Assembly (NCBI GenBank): GCA_027596035.1
Contig: JADGJA010000256.1
Span: forward strand, 1 to 27,356
DNA length: 27,356 nt
Origin: Thoreauomyces humboldtii
Lineage: Eukaryota; Chytridiomycota; Chytridiomycetes; Spizellomycetales; Powellomycetaceae
Reading direction: 5' to 3'
In this document: positions 17,613 to 26,825 of the stretch, in pieces
Position numbering within the stretch: the stretch's first letter is position 1
How the letters are laid out: each line of letters starts with the position of its first letter
The notes under the pieces: generated by a model
What the model was told of the DNA's origin: nothing
The model's input: the letters and a program-made list of their open reading frames with translations, nothing else
Database searches by the model: none
Made by a program: the position numbers and the translations under genes

Positions 17613-20285
17613 CTATTTTCCAGCGCGTCGCCGGCCCATCGATCCACCCACACTCGTCCTTGGCCTGTAGCCCATCACATCCGACTCCGCGACCGTGATC
17701 TCATCGCTCTCGTCGTCTGCCGCCAAGGCGTAATCTAATGCGCCTTTGAGAGGAGATGCAGTCGGCGCGCTGTTCGCCGTCGTTCGTTCTGGCATATCCA
17801 GCTTTAAGGGGAGAAGAGCGTTCATGTCAGTTTTTAATGAGAGATTATGCAGAAGGGAAGGAAATCCTACCTTCAAGGTCAGAATATTGTCAATCCTCCA
17901 TCTCGGGTTGGGATCACCCAGTGAGACCATCATTCTCGCGTAGCGACATATAGGCCGTCTGACAGCGTCCCCGAGGCTCTTTGGTCTCTCTACGCGCTTG
18001 GCCAGATGCCTCTCCAGAACTCCCGCTACGAACCACTCATCGCTCTCCTCGTCGAACACGGCCCCCGTTTCCACCTTTTTCCGCTCGTCCACCGGAACAA
18101 AGTTGTCAATGAGGGCAGTCTTCAGGGACAGCTCCCTCGTGAGTTCTCGTATCGTATCGAGAAAGTCCTCCCGCTCGGCTCGGAACTCATCCTCGAGGTC
18201 TCCAATTTCTGTCTTTGCGGCCTGGAGGCGAGAAAAGAGCTTTCCCAGCTTTTTCGTCTTGATGTCCACTTCCTCCTGGAGGGAAGCGTAATGTTCCTCC
18301 ATCTGCAGATGAAGGTCCTGACGGGCTTCTAGTTGCTGCTGAAGCATGTGCTCCCGAAGAGCTTGCTCTTGGAGTCGACTCTGCGTCTCCTCGAGTTGAA
18401 GCTGCTGATTCTCGATCCTCTGTAGGAAGACCCCCACGTCGGGCTCTCCGCCGTTCCCATGTGGTCTCCCGACGCCGTCCATGTCGCCTTCCTCCCCTCC
18501 TCCGACGATCATCTGGGTCTCAAGGGCTCGTAGCTTCTCCGCCAAGGCTTCCCGCATGGTCCGTTCCGCTTCCAGTTCCTTTGCTCGTTGCTCCAGTTCG
18601 GCGGAAATGCGTTGTTTCTCCGACGTGAGCATGTCCTTCGACGCCAGCAGAGCCTGCTTCTCGGCTTCTACCTGCTGCTCGAGCCGCGAGATGGTCTCTG
18701 GGTCCAGCTCGGCGAGGGGGTTGGCATCTCCGGTCTGACCTTCCTCCTCCTCCATCACGACCACGTCGTCCGCCTCTTGCTCCTCCTCGTCTCCAGACTC
18801 TGAATCCTCCGACTCGACGTCCGACTCGTCGGGGACGACGGCGGCGGCCGGAGCGTCCGGTTTGGTCCTCTTGACGACCCTCGGCACCTTCTTGATCACC
18901 GTCTTCTTGATCACCTTGGTGATGATCTTTCTCTGTCCCGGTTGTCCTCCCGCACCAGCCCCCTTCTGCCTCGCGGCGAGAGCCAACCTGAGCATCTCGA
19001 TCTCTTCCTGACAGGACTTGAGCATGGCGTCCTTTGGATCCTCGTTGACCTTTGGCTTGTTCTTGATGGACTTTGCACGGTTGGCGTATCGAAGGGTCGA
19101 CAGCGTCTCGTCGTAGTTGTAGGATGCGGGGGACAGCGTCGCGATCATCAACGTCTTTGCGTTTCCGCCGAGGGAGTCCTGCAGAAGACCTTGTCAAGCG
19201 AGGCCAGGGGGAGCCATCGTGTAAGCCAGAGGTTACATCTGTATGATGGGTAAGGGGAAGCAAGCAAAACTCACGGGTGAGCTTCGAGTCCCGATACGGG
19301 ATGTGAGAGCTTTTGCCATCCACGAGGGCACTGATGCAGTTCCCCAAGGCGCTCAGACTGAGATTGATCTTCGTTGCCTCCTTCAACCTGTCGCCGCTGG
19401 CACCCGTCTTGCTCTGACGTTCGCTTCCGGCCAGATCCACGAGATGGAGCTTCCCGGCCACGATGCGGTCCTTTCCGTCGGGACCGGGCTCCGAGCTCTC
19501 GACGGTGATGGTGAAGATGGAGTGCGATCTGGAAGAGTTTTCGTTCATGAGGGTGGCACCCACCGACCTGTTCTTGTTTCCGAGCGTCATGAGGGCCTCC
19601 ATCTCGGGAACGCTCTTGACGACGTGGGTCCCGAGGTCCTTGACGTAGACGCCCGTCTCCGGGTGTTCCTTGAGTTCCAGACCCGAGATCTTGTGCACCA
19701 CGCCTCCTCCCGTCTTTGCGTGCTTGATCAGCAGGTCCTTGATCTCCTCGTTGTAGATCTCCAGGAAGGACACGCGGACCAGAAACTTCTTTTCGGCTGA
19801 TCGATGGGAGATGTGAGAGAAGATGTGATGGAAAGCCTGAGGGATGATGCCGCGAAGTTCAGGCACGTCGGTGACGCCTTGCATCGAAAACGTCTTTCCC
19901 GTTCCGGTTTGGCCTTTTTTGGCAAAAAAACAAAGGTATGAGTGGCCTGTCGCGAGCCTCAAGCCGGTCCGGGCGGCGAGATGGGTCCTCTCTCACCGTA
20001 GCAAAAGACGGTTCCGTTGAATCCGTCCAGAACGGCATCCACGATGATCCTTGCTGTGGAGTCGTACACGCCGACCTGCTGACATGTCTCGTCGAATGCC
20101 GCGTCGAAGGTGAAGCTCTTGACGTCCGCGTCCGACTTTGGACTGTTCAGGGAGATGGACGCGGTGCGAGGGTCGATGGCCACGATCTTCTTGTGCCCTG
20201 CCGCTGATTCCTTTTGTGAGAACGGGCGACATCGTATGGTCACGATAACGTTCTCGGTGGATGGTTTGGGTGCCGTCACTGACAT
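17613..20285 (-). CDS. KIF3B: Kinesin-2 heavy chain (KIF3B/FLA8-like)
   Basis: Exons 20285-19997, 19913-19275, 19189-17871 and 17801-17613 (introns 83, 85 and 69 nt) encode 811 residues. The N-terminal motor (about 10-345) has the P-loop GQTGTGKT (about 97-104, its first Gly split by an intron), switch [10 protein letters not shown], switch II DLAGSE and [17 protein letters not shown] across the second junction. The neck reads [14 protein letters not shown], the kinesin-2 signature. A Lys/Arg-rich then acidic segment precedes a long coiled coil (about 440-680). The tail has [23 protein letters not shown] and [11 protein letters not shown], then [13 protein letters not shown], matching the KIF3B tail (RPISQYAR, NIMFLELD). 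Kinesin-2 drives anterograde intraflagellar transport and normally pairs with a KIF3A-like chain and an accessory subunit. The last intron is 69 nt and stop-free; removing it restores LTLKLDMPE. The start chosen is MSVTAPK. Confidence 0.93.
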
Positions 20286-20742
20286 ATTGTGTGCTTTGCC
20301 TTCTTCCACTATTACTGTCGCTGCCTGCACTGCCAGTTCACGGCAAGAGACGATGGGGACGCTGTCAAAAAGAAAGAGAGGAAGAAAGAGGAAGTGAGGG
20401 AGTTGACCGCAAAAGAGGAGCGGAGTCACGGTGCGTTGAAACGCGTTGACACACACACTTGCATTTCCCCCATCTCCCGGACTGCGCAGCTTCCCACCCC
20501 TTTTCGCTTGGCTCCTTTCTTTCCCTATTACCCTTGGACCTCTCTCTCTCTCCCTACACATTCCAGTGTTACTACCCAGCATCGTCGTCTGTCATCGTGT
20601 TCTACCCTTGGTCTCTCACCGTCGTCCTTCATACCCTCTCCGCACTTTTATCTGCGCAACCGATACAGTACCCCTCACCCACCCCGCGACACTGCCGTCA
20701 GAGTCTCAGATCACATATTCCCTACCACCCACCTCCTTCAAG
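20286..20742. promoter_or_regulatory. Divergent promoter between kinesin-2 and the TBC gene
   Basis: 457 bp separate the two predicted ATGs. The half nearest the TBC gene is pyrimidine-rich on the plus strand (CTCTCTCTCTC near 20541-20553), a common feature of fungal promoters and leaders. Open frames crossing the region lack ATG starts at useful places. Role inferred from layout. Confidence 0.5.
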
Positions 20743-22437
20743 ATGGCAACCAGAAGCAAACCACCAGCCTTGAGCATCCATACGCTCCCTACCCCGATGA
20801 CAACACCCCTGCCCTCCCCGCCACATACGCAAAAGGAGTTCTCTCTCCCTTCCTACGACCAGTACGGATTTCAACGGTCCGACACTCACACCCCTCTGCA
20901 TGAACAGCGTGCCTTCGACGAGCATTATCACGGTGTATGCGAGCGACGTCGAGCAAAGTGGGTCGACTGGCTTGCCAAGCACGGCGGATCAGAGGACCGT
21001 CCACTTGTCCCTCCTAGATCGGACAAGGCAAAGCGATACGTGCGCAAAGGTGTACCCCACCACTTGCGGAAGCACGTCTGGCTTGAATACTCGGGCGGCA
21101 GGGCTCTGATGGACAACGAACTGGGCTTGTACACCTTGCTTTGCTGTCGGGAGGAACAGGACATCGCTGCAGGTTTCACCAAGGAAACCAACACCATCTT
21201 CCAACACATCAGCTCCCTGGATCGAGATGTTTATCGTACGTTTCCTACCAACATCAAGTTCCGTCCGCACCAGTCGACCGAGCCGTCACCGCAGTTCGCT
21301 CGACCAGACTCGCGGGCGGAGTCGATTGCATCCTCGAACGCCACCGGAGCCTCAGGTCCCAGCGTCGACGTGTCGGAATCATCTTTTCGAGACTCGGGCA
21401 GCGACCACTCCAAGTACAATGCTTCTGGGCCGCTTCGAATCCACTTCGAAACGAATCCCTATCTTCTGTCGTTACGTCGAATTCTTGTGGCTTTCGCCTA
21501 CTACAGTTGGCCTCATCCCTCGACCGATCGCATATCCTTACGGCAAAGCAAGTACGCAATCGGTTACTGTCAAAGCTTGAACTACCTGGTCGCCCTCCTC
21601 TTGCTTGTCTTTGCCGAAAACGACGCGGACTTTGAATTGAGCGACGAGATGGCGCGACTTCAGGTCGAGGAGCGCGTCTTCTGGACGCTGGTCGCTGTCG
21701 TGGAGGATCTGCTACCAGAGGAAATGTTCGGAGAGACACTCCAAGGGGCCCGAGTGCAGAGTTCCGTCCTCTGGGACTACGTCATCGGCAAGAACGGAGC
21801 CAAGTTCGGATTGGACAAGCTGGAGACGTGGCTGGAGCACGGGAGCACCATGCCGAAAATCTCGTCAAAGGCTTCGTTCCCCAAGCTTCGACGCACGCGC
21901 ACTGGATTGGAGAAGGGTCTCACGACCGGGCCCGCAGGAGGAGGAGGCACGCCTCTGTCTCTGATCACCACACAGTGGGGCATGACTCTCTTTGTGATGT
22001 CTCTGCCGCCGCATACCCTTCTCCGGCTCTGGGACGCGTTCCTGTACCAAGGAGAAAAGGTCTTCTACCGATTTACTCTCACCCTCCTGGCCATGCACCA
22101 AAAGCGTCTCGTTTCGCTCTCATTGGCCGACCTCTCTGCGTGGCGTTACATCAAGAACCTTCCGCACCAATGCTACGATGTCTGCGCCATCGACCAGACG
22201 TTCCGCAGCAAGCTGCCACATCACGCATACGGTTCGGAACAGAAGGGTCGACGCAGACCTCTCCACCGCAACGAGGTGGTAGGTAGTCCGATCACCCCGA
22301 CGGAGGCGTCGGACGAAGCCACGCGATGGGAGACGGACGACCTCGTCCGTGGCGTGGGCAGCGTGAGCAGGAAGTTGATAGGGAGGTACACTGATTGGGT
22401 CACGATGGCATCGGTGAGGGCGTCCTCAGGCAGATAG
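20743..22437 (+). CDS. TBC-domain Rab GTPase-activating protein
   Basis: A single intron-free frame of 564 residues starts at an ATG in strong context (CAAGATGG). TBC proteins stimulate GTP hydrolysis by Rab GTPases through an arginine and a glutamine finger. The domain begins at RKGVPHHLRKHVW (about 101-113). The arginine-finger motif is LDRDVYRTFP (Arg165) and the glutamine-finger motif is GYCQSLNY (Gln277). Later TBC blocks include EERVFWTLVAVVEDLLPEEMF, the region around TTQWGMTLFVMSLP, and RLWDAFLYQGEKVFYR. Between the two fingers is a Ser/Pro/Asp-rich insert (about 175-230) not typical of the family. The glutamine finger is followed by Ser instead of the usual Gly. The catalytic residues are present, so it should be active. 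Target Rab unknown. Divergent from kinesin-2. Confidence 0.9.
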   Translation: MATRSKPPALSIHTLPTPMTTPLPSPPHTQKEFSLPSYDQYGFQRSDTHTPLHEQRAFDEHYHGVCERRRAKWVDWLAKHGGSEDRPLVPPRSDKAKRYVRKGVPHHLRKHVWLEYSGGRALMDNELGLYTLLCCREEQDIAAGFTKETNTIFQHISSLDRDVYRTFPTNIKFRPHQSTEPSPQFARPDSRAESIASSNATGASGPSVDVSESSFRDSGSDHSKYNASGPLRIHFETNPYLLSLRRILVAFAYYSWPHPSTDRISLRQSKYAIGYCQSLNYLVALLLLVFAENDADFELSDEMARLQVEERVFWTLVAVVEDLLPEEMFGETLQGARVQSSVLWDYVIGKNGAKFGLDKLETWLEHGSTMPKISSKASFPKLRRTRTGLEKGLTTGPAGGGGTPLSLITTQWGMTLFVMSLPPHTLLRLWDAFLYQGEKVFYRFTLTLLAMHQKRLVSLSLADLSAWRYIKNLPHQCYDVCAIDQTFRSKLPHHAYGSEQKGRRRPLHRNEVVGSPITPTEASDEATRWETDDLVRGVGSVSRKLIGRYTDWVTMASVRASSGR

Positions 22438-22677
22438 TCGGAAAGCACCACTCCCCACCTTCCTCACATCAGTGTAGACTAGGTTCCCGGTCGATCGGTT
22501 CTCAGTACTATAGCTAACGCTGGCATACACATAGCATTTCGATCTTTCACGAGTATACACGAAGTGTAATTGGGTGGCTGTGCACTCTGATTCCACGATG
22601 CTGTCGACCAAAACGGTCACCGTGCACACGCCGCAAGCGGCCGCAGCGCCAAGTGACTCTGTCTGCATACAAGTATC

Positions 22678-24482
22678 ATGCATGTACTATATCCGCCCTT
22701 GCAGCATCATGCACCCACCCTTTCAAACTTCCCCGAAGCCCCCGACGCAATGCCACCGACAGAGGACGGCAGCGAGCGCGACGAGCCCGCCCCTCCCCCG
22801 TTTGAATCAACGCAAGATCACGAACCCGTGCAAAAAGCCCAAGAAAAGGACAAAGACCTTCCAACATTCGACCCGACTTGGACCCATCCCGATGGCAAGG
22901 ACCACTTCGGCCGGACAGAGAAAGATGCCACGAGCTACCAAAGCTCGACGACCGACGTCGGAGCCGGCTCTGCGTCGTCCTCTTCCCCAGGTCCTCGACG
23001 CGGTTTCCTCTCCAAGCTCTTCGGCCCAAAGAAACCGGACGCAGTGAAAGCAGCGGCGAAAGAGAAGGAAATAGAAGCGGAGGAATTCACGAGGTGGGGA
23101 CCGCCGGGTTCGCCGCTTAACGATATGGTCATGCGATACATCGAGGCGATCGGCGTCACCAAGCACCGACTGGACCTCATCGAAAACAAGCCGAAACAGT
23201 ATCTACGTCTGCTCAGGATGGGTTACTTCGAGCCCATTCCCGTCGCCTGGGCTCAGGATAGGAGAGGCCCACTGAATCGGCCACCACTCGAGATGGGCGG
23301 CTTCGACGATGCTGGGGAGGAACGGCTTTATTGGGCTCTCAATGTGGCTGGGGCCGCAAGAGGGGCCTCGTTCTTGCGAGTCGACGACGCTTCGATGATG
23401 GCGCAGGTGAGACCTGGAGGAGGACTTGTACAGGGAAAAGATTATCTGACGTCTGCTTTTCGTTCCAGCAAAGCTTTCGCGTTATGGCTGCTCACGCGGT
23501 CGACATGTCATGGGGAAGTCCGATCGATTTCTGTCAGCAGGGCAAGACGAAGAAGAGCTCTTACTCGAAGCAAGTGCCACCGGCACCGGTTTCGCGAGCC
23601 GTAGAAGAAGTTCGCCATTTGCAGACTCTTGGACAGGTCGATGTGGACACCATGAGTAAGTGTTTTGTCTGCGCTCCATCTCCGGTCACTCGATTGACTC
23701 AAAAATCTCGTAACAGTTCTCATGGATTGCTCCGGAAGCATGGGCCGCGAACATCTGGGAGTGGATCAGCCCAAGCACATCGACGTTGTTCACAACGTAC
23801 TGTTCCGAGCGATCCATCACATGGAGACTCGAGACGCCTTTCCCGACCAATCCGGCGTACGCGGTGTGGAAACGGTTCTGTTCAACTCGTCGGCAATCGG
23901 GATTGGCAAGGTGAACCACGAAAACTTTGTCGATCAGTGGCCTCGCATCCGCCGCATGGTGGGTGGAGGTACCTGCGTCATGCAAGGCTGGCTGGAGGTG
24001 AAGCGAAGGCACTTTGATCTTCACGGTGGTCCCGGAAAATCTTGGGTGGACCCCAAGTTCGGACAGATCGCTGAGCCAGGGTTCACGAAGCTCTCGCTTC
24101 TGGTGCTTCTCGACGGCGAAGCCATAGACAGTGAGTGCCCGTTGGACGTGCTTTTCTTCAAGCCGAGATGTCGCTGATTCCATCTCGCTTCGCAGTGGAC
24201 GAGTTTGAGCTGGAACTGCTCGGTCAATCCTGGGCGTACGTCACCATCTTGTTGATAGGGAGAGAGTCGTGTCCTCGCCACTTCAGGCATGCCGTGGAGC
24301 TTGAGCGCGTCGCTCGTGGCAACGACCACGTTCAGTTTGTGGATTGTCAAGGACGTATCGCCGAAAGACTGATGGTACATGATGTGCTAAAGAGGGTATA
24401 CGCGGAAACTGCGCCGGACAGGGATGAAATCATGGACCCTGCGTTCGAGCATGAACCCCCTACGTATACGTTTCTAGCATAG
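22678..24482 (+). CDS. von Willebrand factor A domain protein
   Basis: Exons 22678-23406, 23469-23655, 23717-24130 and 24196-24482 (introns 62, 61 and 65 nt) encode 538 residues. The N-terminal 140 residues are charged and low-complexity. Then comes a conserved-looking region (MRYIEAIGVTKHRLDLIENK..., LRLLRMGYFEPIPVAW). A VWA domain starts near residue 300 with a full metal-binding DxSxS motif (LMDCSGSMG, Asp309, Ser311, Ser313, formed across the second junction), then VETVLFNSSAIGIG, a candidate MIDAS threonine in VGGGTCVMQGW and the strand LLVLLDGEAID. No signal peptide or membrane segment, so probably intracellular. The function is not known to me; similar fungal proteins are described only as VWA-like. 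A second in-frame ATG at 22750 is an alternative start. The 3' end may be longer (see 24553-24757). Confidence 0.78.
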
Positions 24483-24552
24483 TCATCTTTTGTTTTTGAG
24501 ACGTAGTTTGTAAATACTCGTATAGATACTGTCATAAATACTGATACTTCAG

Positions 24553-24757
24553 ACTGCTGCAACGCGCCTCCGCGCCATGGTCTTTCGGTTTCGCAACCAC
24601 GTTTCGCCTGCTGCAAAGCACCGAGGTCGAAAGAATGCTCAAGAACGGCGCGAGAAACGTCATCGCCCAGTGGACGAACCACCTGCAATGTGCCGACGAT
24701 GGTCACGTGTGCAACATCTTGCCGACTAGCGGTACTTGCGACAACGTTGCTGCTTGA
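24553..24757 (+). other. Candidate extra 3' exon of the VWA gene
   Basis: An open stretch without its own ATG follows a possible acceptor (ACTGATACTTCAG) and ends at TGA 24755-24757. A GTATAC donor at 24464 would join it in phase to the VWA gene. This would replace the last six residues (up to the stop at 24480) with about 68 others (beginning LLQRASAPWSFGF), for a protein of 600 residues. The phase fit and protein-like composition are in favour; the donor is imperfect and I recognise no homology. An alternative reading of the same stretch is a 50-codon ATG frame (24577-24729), with no support. Confidence 0.35.
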
Positions 24758-25215
24758 AAGGAAAAGGAGTCGACTCTCCTAGATGTAGAGGCTGTAGATA
24801 CATAAATATGATGGGATACATGCAAATTCATTTTCATTTTTTCGCCACACTCATGCTTGAACTGCGTACGGGCGTTGGTCTGAATGCCGGTAACGAGCGG
24901 TGTACGCTCAAGCTCCCGACTGAACAGGTACTATCTGTATCTATCCCGGTATCGTGAAATTGGGTTCCCGACAGGTGTCTTGCCGACTCGGTGACGTCGC
25001 ACGGTTGGCGACATCGATACTGTTCCCTAGCGTGAGGATCATTGGGTCCGATCATGAAGAAGTGTGCTTCTTCCGTAAGGTGACGGCTTATGTGCTCTGC
25101 GGTCGCGAACTGATATCATGGATCTGCGAGGTAAGGAAGTGACAGCATCAGGGGCAGACCGCTGGGATCGAATAGCAGTGTTCCATAAGAAACTGGTAAC
25201 GTGCTGTCCGTTCCG
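24758..25215. other. Convergent intergenic region, no gene seen
   Basis: This lies between the 3' end of the VWA gene and the stop of SEN54. An AT-rich stretch (ACATAAATATG near 24800) could be a polyadenylation region. Open frames here are short and unremarkable. Confidence 0.5.
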
Positions 25216-26580
25216 CTACAGAAGGTCCTTCGGTTCCGAAAAAGCAAGAAACGATACATTGCCAGCATCGACGAGTGCCAGCTTGATCTGAACAGTGTCT
25301 GCCTCCGCGTAGGCAAGCATGGTTCGGAATGTGTGAAGGTCCGGGACGGGATCAGCAACTCTACGAAGCCGGATCATAAAATCAGACCTCAAAGCGCACA
25401 GGGTTTTGACTCTTCCCGGGGTAACACACCTTTGCGTGATGACACAGAAGTCCGGCGCTCCTCGTTCGCTTTTGCGGAAATGCGGGTGGGGTTTGTAGAC
25501 GTCAAAGGCTCGAAGCGGACGCAACGCAGGTCGAGAGAGCTGTCCTTTGGTTTCCTTTGCCGAACCCTTGAGGGTCGGAGACAACCGCGGTATGATGCGC
25601 AGCTTGCGAAATATATCGGCTGATTTGAAGATGAGACAGTAACTACTTGCCGAAGCATGTTGCGAGAAAGCTGCTTACCCGAAGATCCGTAACCTGCCAC
25701 GTCGCAGATGGGCCAAGAAGAGGACAATCTCGAGAACCAGCCCGTGAAAGTGAAGTGACGTGCAATATAGGCAATGACGGCACTAAAGGCATGTTTGATC
25801 ATCGGAAAGAAACGCAGGCGAAGAACGGCGCCAGAATATTGGCTACCCAGTGCGGCGGAGGAGCGTGGAGAATCTTTGCCCGCTTTGGGTAGCGGTGCCT
25901 TTGGTCGAGTTTCCGGTCGAAAGACGATGTACCCTAGTCTTTTCAGATACGCATATACCTGTAGTCACGTGTCTCAGTTTACACGTCAGAGCCAGCAGCG
26001 AAAACGGAGACATTACTGTCTTACTAGGTAGGTATCAACGTCGATGTGCTCGATACTATCTCCCATGATCAGATCGAGCGCATGTTGAACCGAGACCAGT
26101 CCTCCAAGGTGCGTCAACAATAGAGAGTTCCGTTCCACCATGAACAAGGTCTCTTCCGCGTTGAGATACTTCTGCCCGTTGATGCTGGACCCGACGAACT
26201 GGTACTGATTGCCTTTCGCAACCGACACGCGGGTGAGACAGCGATCCGAAAGCCAGTCTCCTTCGCTCAGCGTCCGACTGGAAAGTTCATCCCAACCACG
26301 TCAGCCGACTGCGTGGTTCTTCTCTTTAAGCGATCGACGAGTTTGCCCCACATGCTGGTCCGCTCTTCCAGGAGAATCTGCCTCAAGGCGTCGCGGGAGT
26401 CGTCCAGGGCAGTTTGCTGTTCCGCTGAACCATCCGGTCCAAAGTGTTTGGTGCCACGAACGAGCTGAGGTTGCCTAGAAGGTGCGTCAACATGGATGGT
26501 TCTATCACCCTGTAGATGTCTTCCCGTCCAAGAGTTTACTTGCGTTCTGCCACCCGACAGGAGCCACCTGTAGTCGGCAT
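25216..26580 (-). CDS. SEN54: tRNA-splicing endonuclease subunit SEN54
   Basis: Model: exons 26580-26540, 26474-26352, 26277-26025, 25958-25679 and 25619-25216, 366 residues. SEN54 is a structural subunit of the heterotetrameric endonuclease that cuts introns from pre-tRNA. Family marks are the N-terminal KQPQLVRGTKHFGPDGSA (animal proteins: KLPQ...GPKDFLPDGSA), the EER...DW...RVSVAKGNQYQFVG block, YLNAEETLFMVERNSL, SVQHALDLI, VYAYLKRLGYIVFR formed at the third intron, and the C-terminal FDVYKPHPHFRKSERGAPDF and LVDAGNVSFLAF. The third and fourth introns (66 and 59 nt) are clear. The first (65 nt, GTAAAC...TCTAG) is supported by phase and by restoring the conserved Lys. The second (74 nt) needs a weak GTGGGG donor, but gives correct spacing before the conserved Trp. 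If the first intron is not removed, an alternative start is the ATG at 26611. Identity is secure; the 5' exons are less so. Confidence 0.85.
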
Positions 26581-26825
26581 CCTCTGCCTCCACGTTATCA
26601 GCGTTTGCCATCTCGGCGCAAACGGCACGTCGCGGTCGGTTCGTCGTTGTGCGAAAGGCGGTCGACGATCTTCTCCCAAGCGACAAGATATACCTGTACC
26701 TTCGACTCTCCCCGAACGCGTGATTTTTCTTTTCGCCCGCCCGATGTACGGCACAGCGACGGGGGCCATTTTCCACGAGCGAGATCTCTCCCGACGAAAG
26801 CACCGAATAGCAGCAGTACGTCGCA
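26581..26825. promoter_or_regulatory. Divergent promoter between SEN54 and the Q-rich gene
   Basis: 245 bp separate the two predicted start codons on opposite strands, so both promoters must lie here. No TATA box is evident. Role inferred from layout. Confidence 0.45.

Noticed and set aside
24577..24729. 50-codon basic ATG frame after the VWA gene
   Set aside because: Short, no homology, and it overlaps a better candidate exon in another frame.
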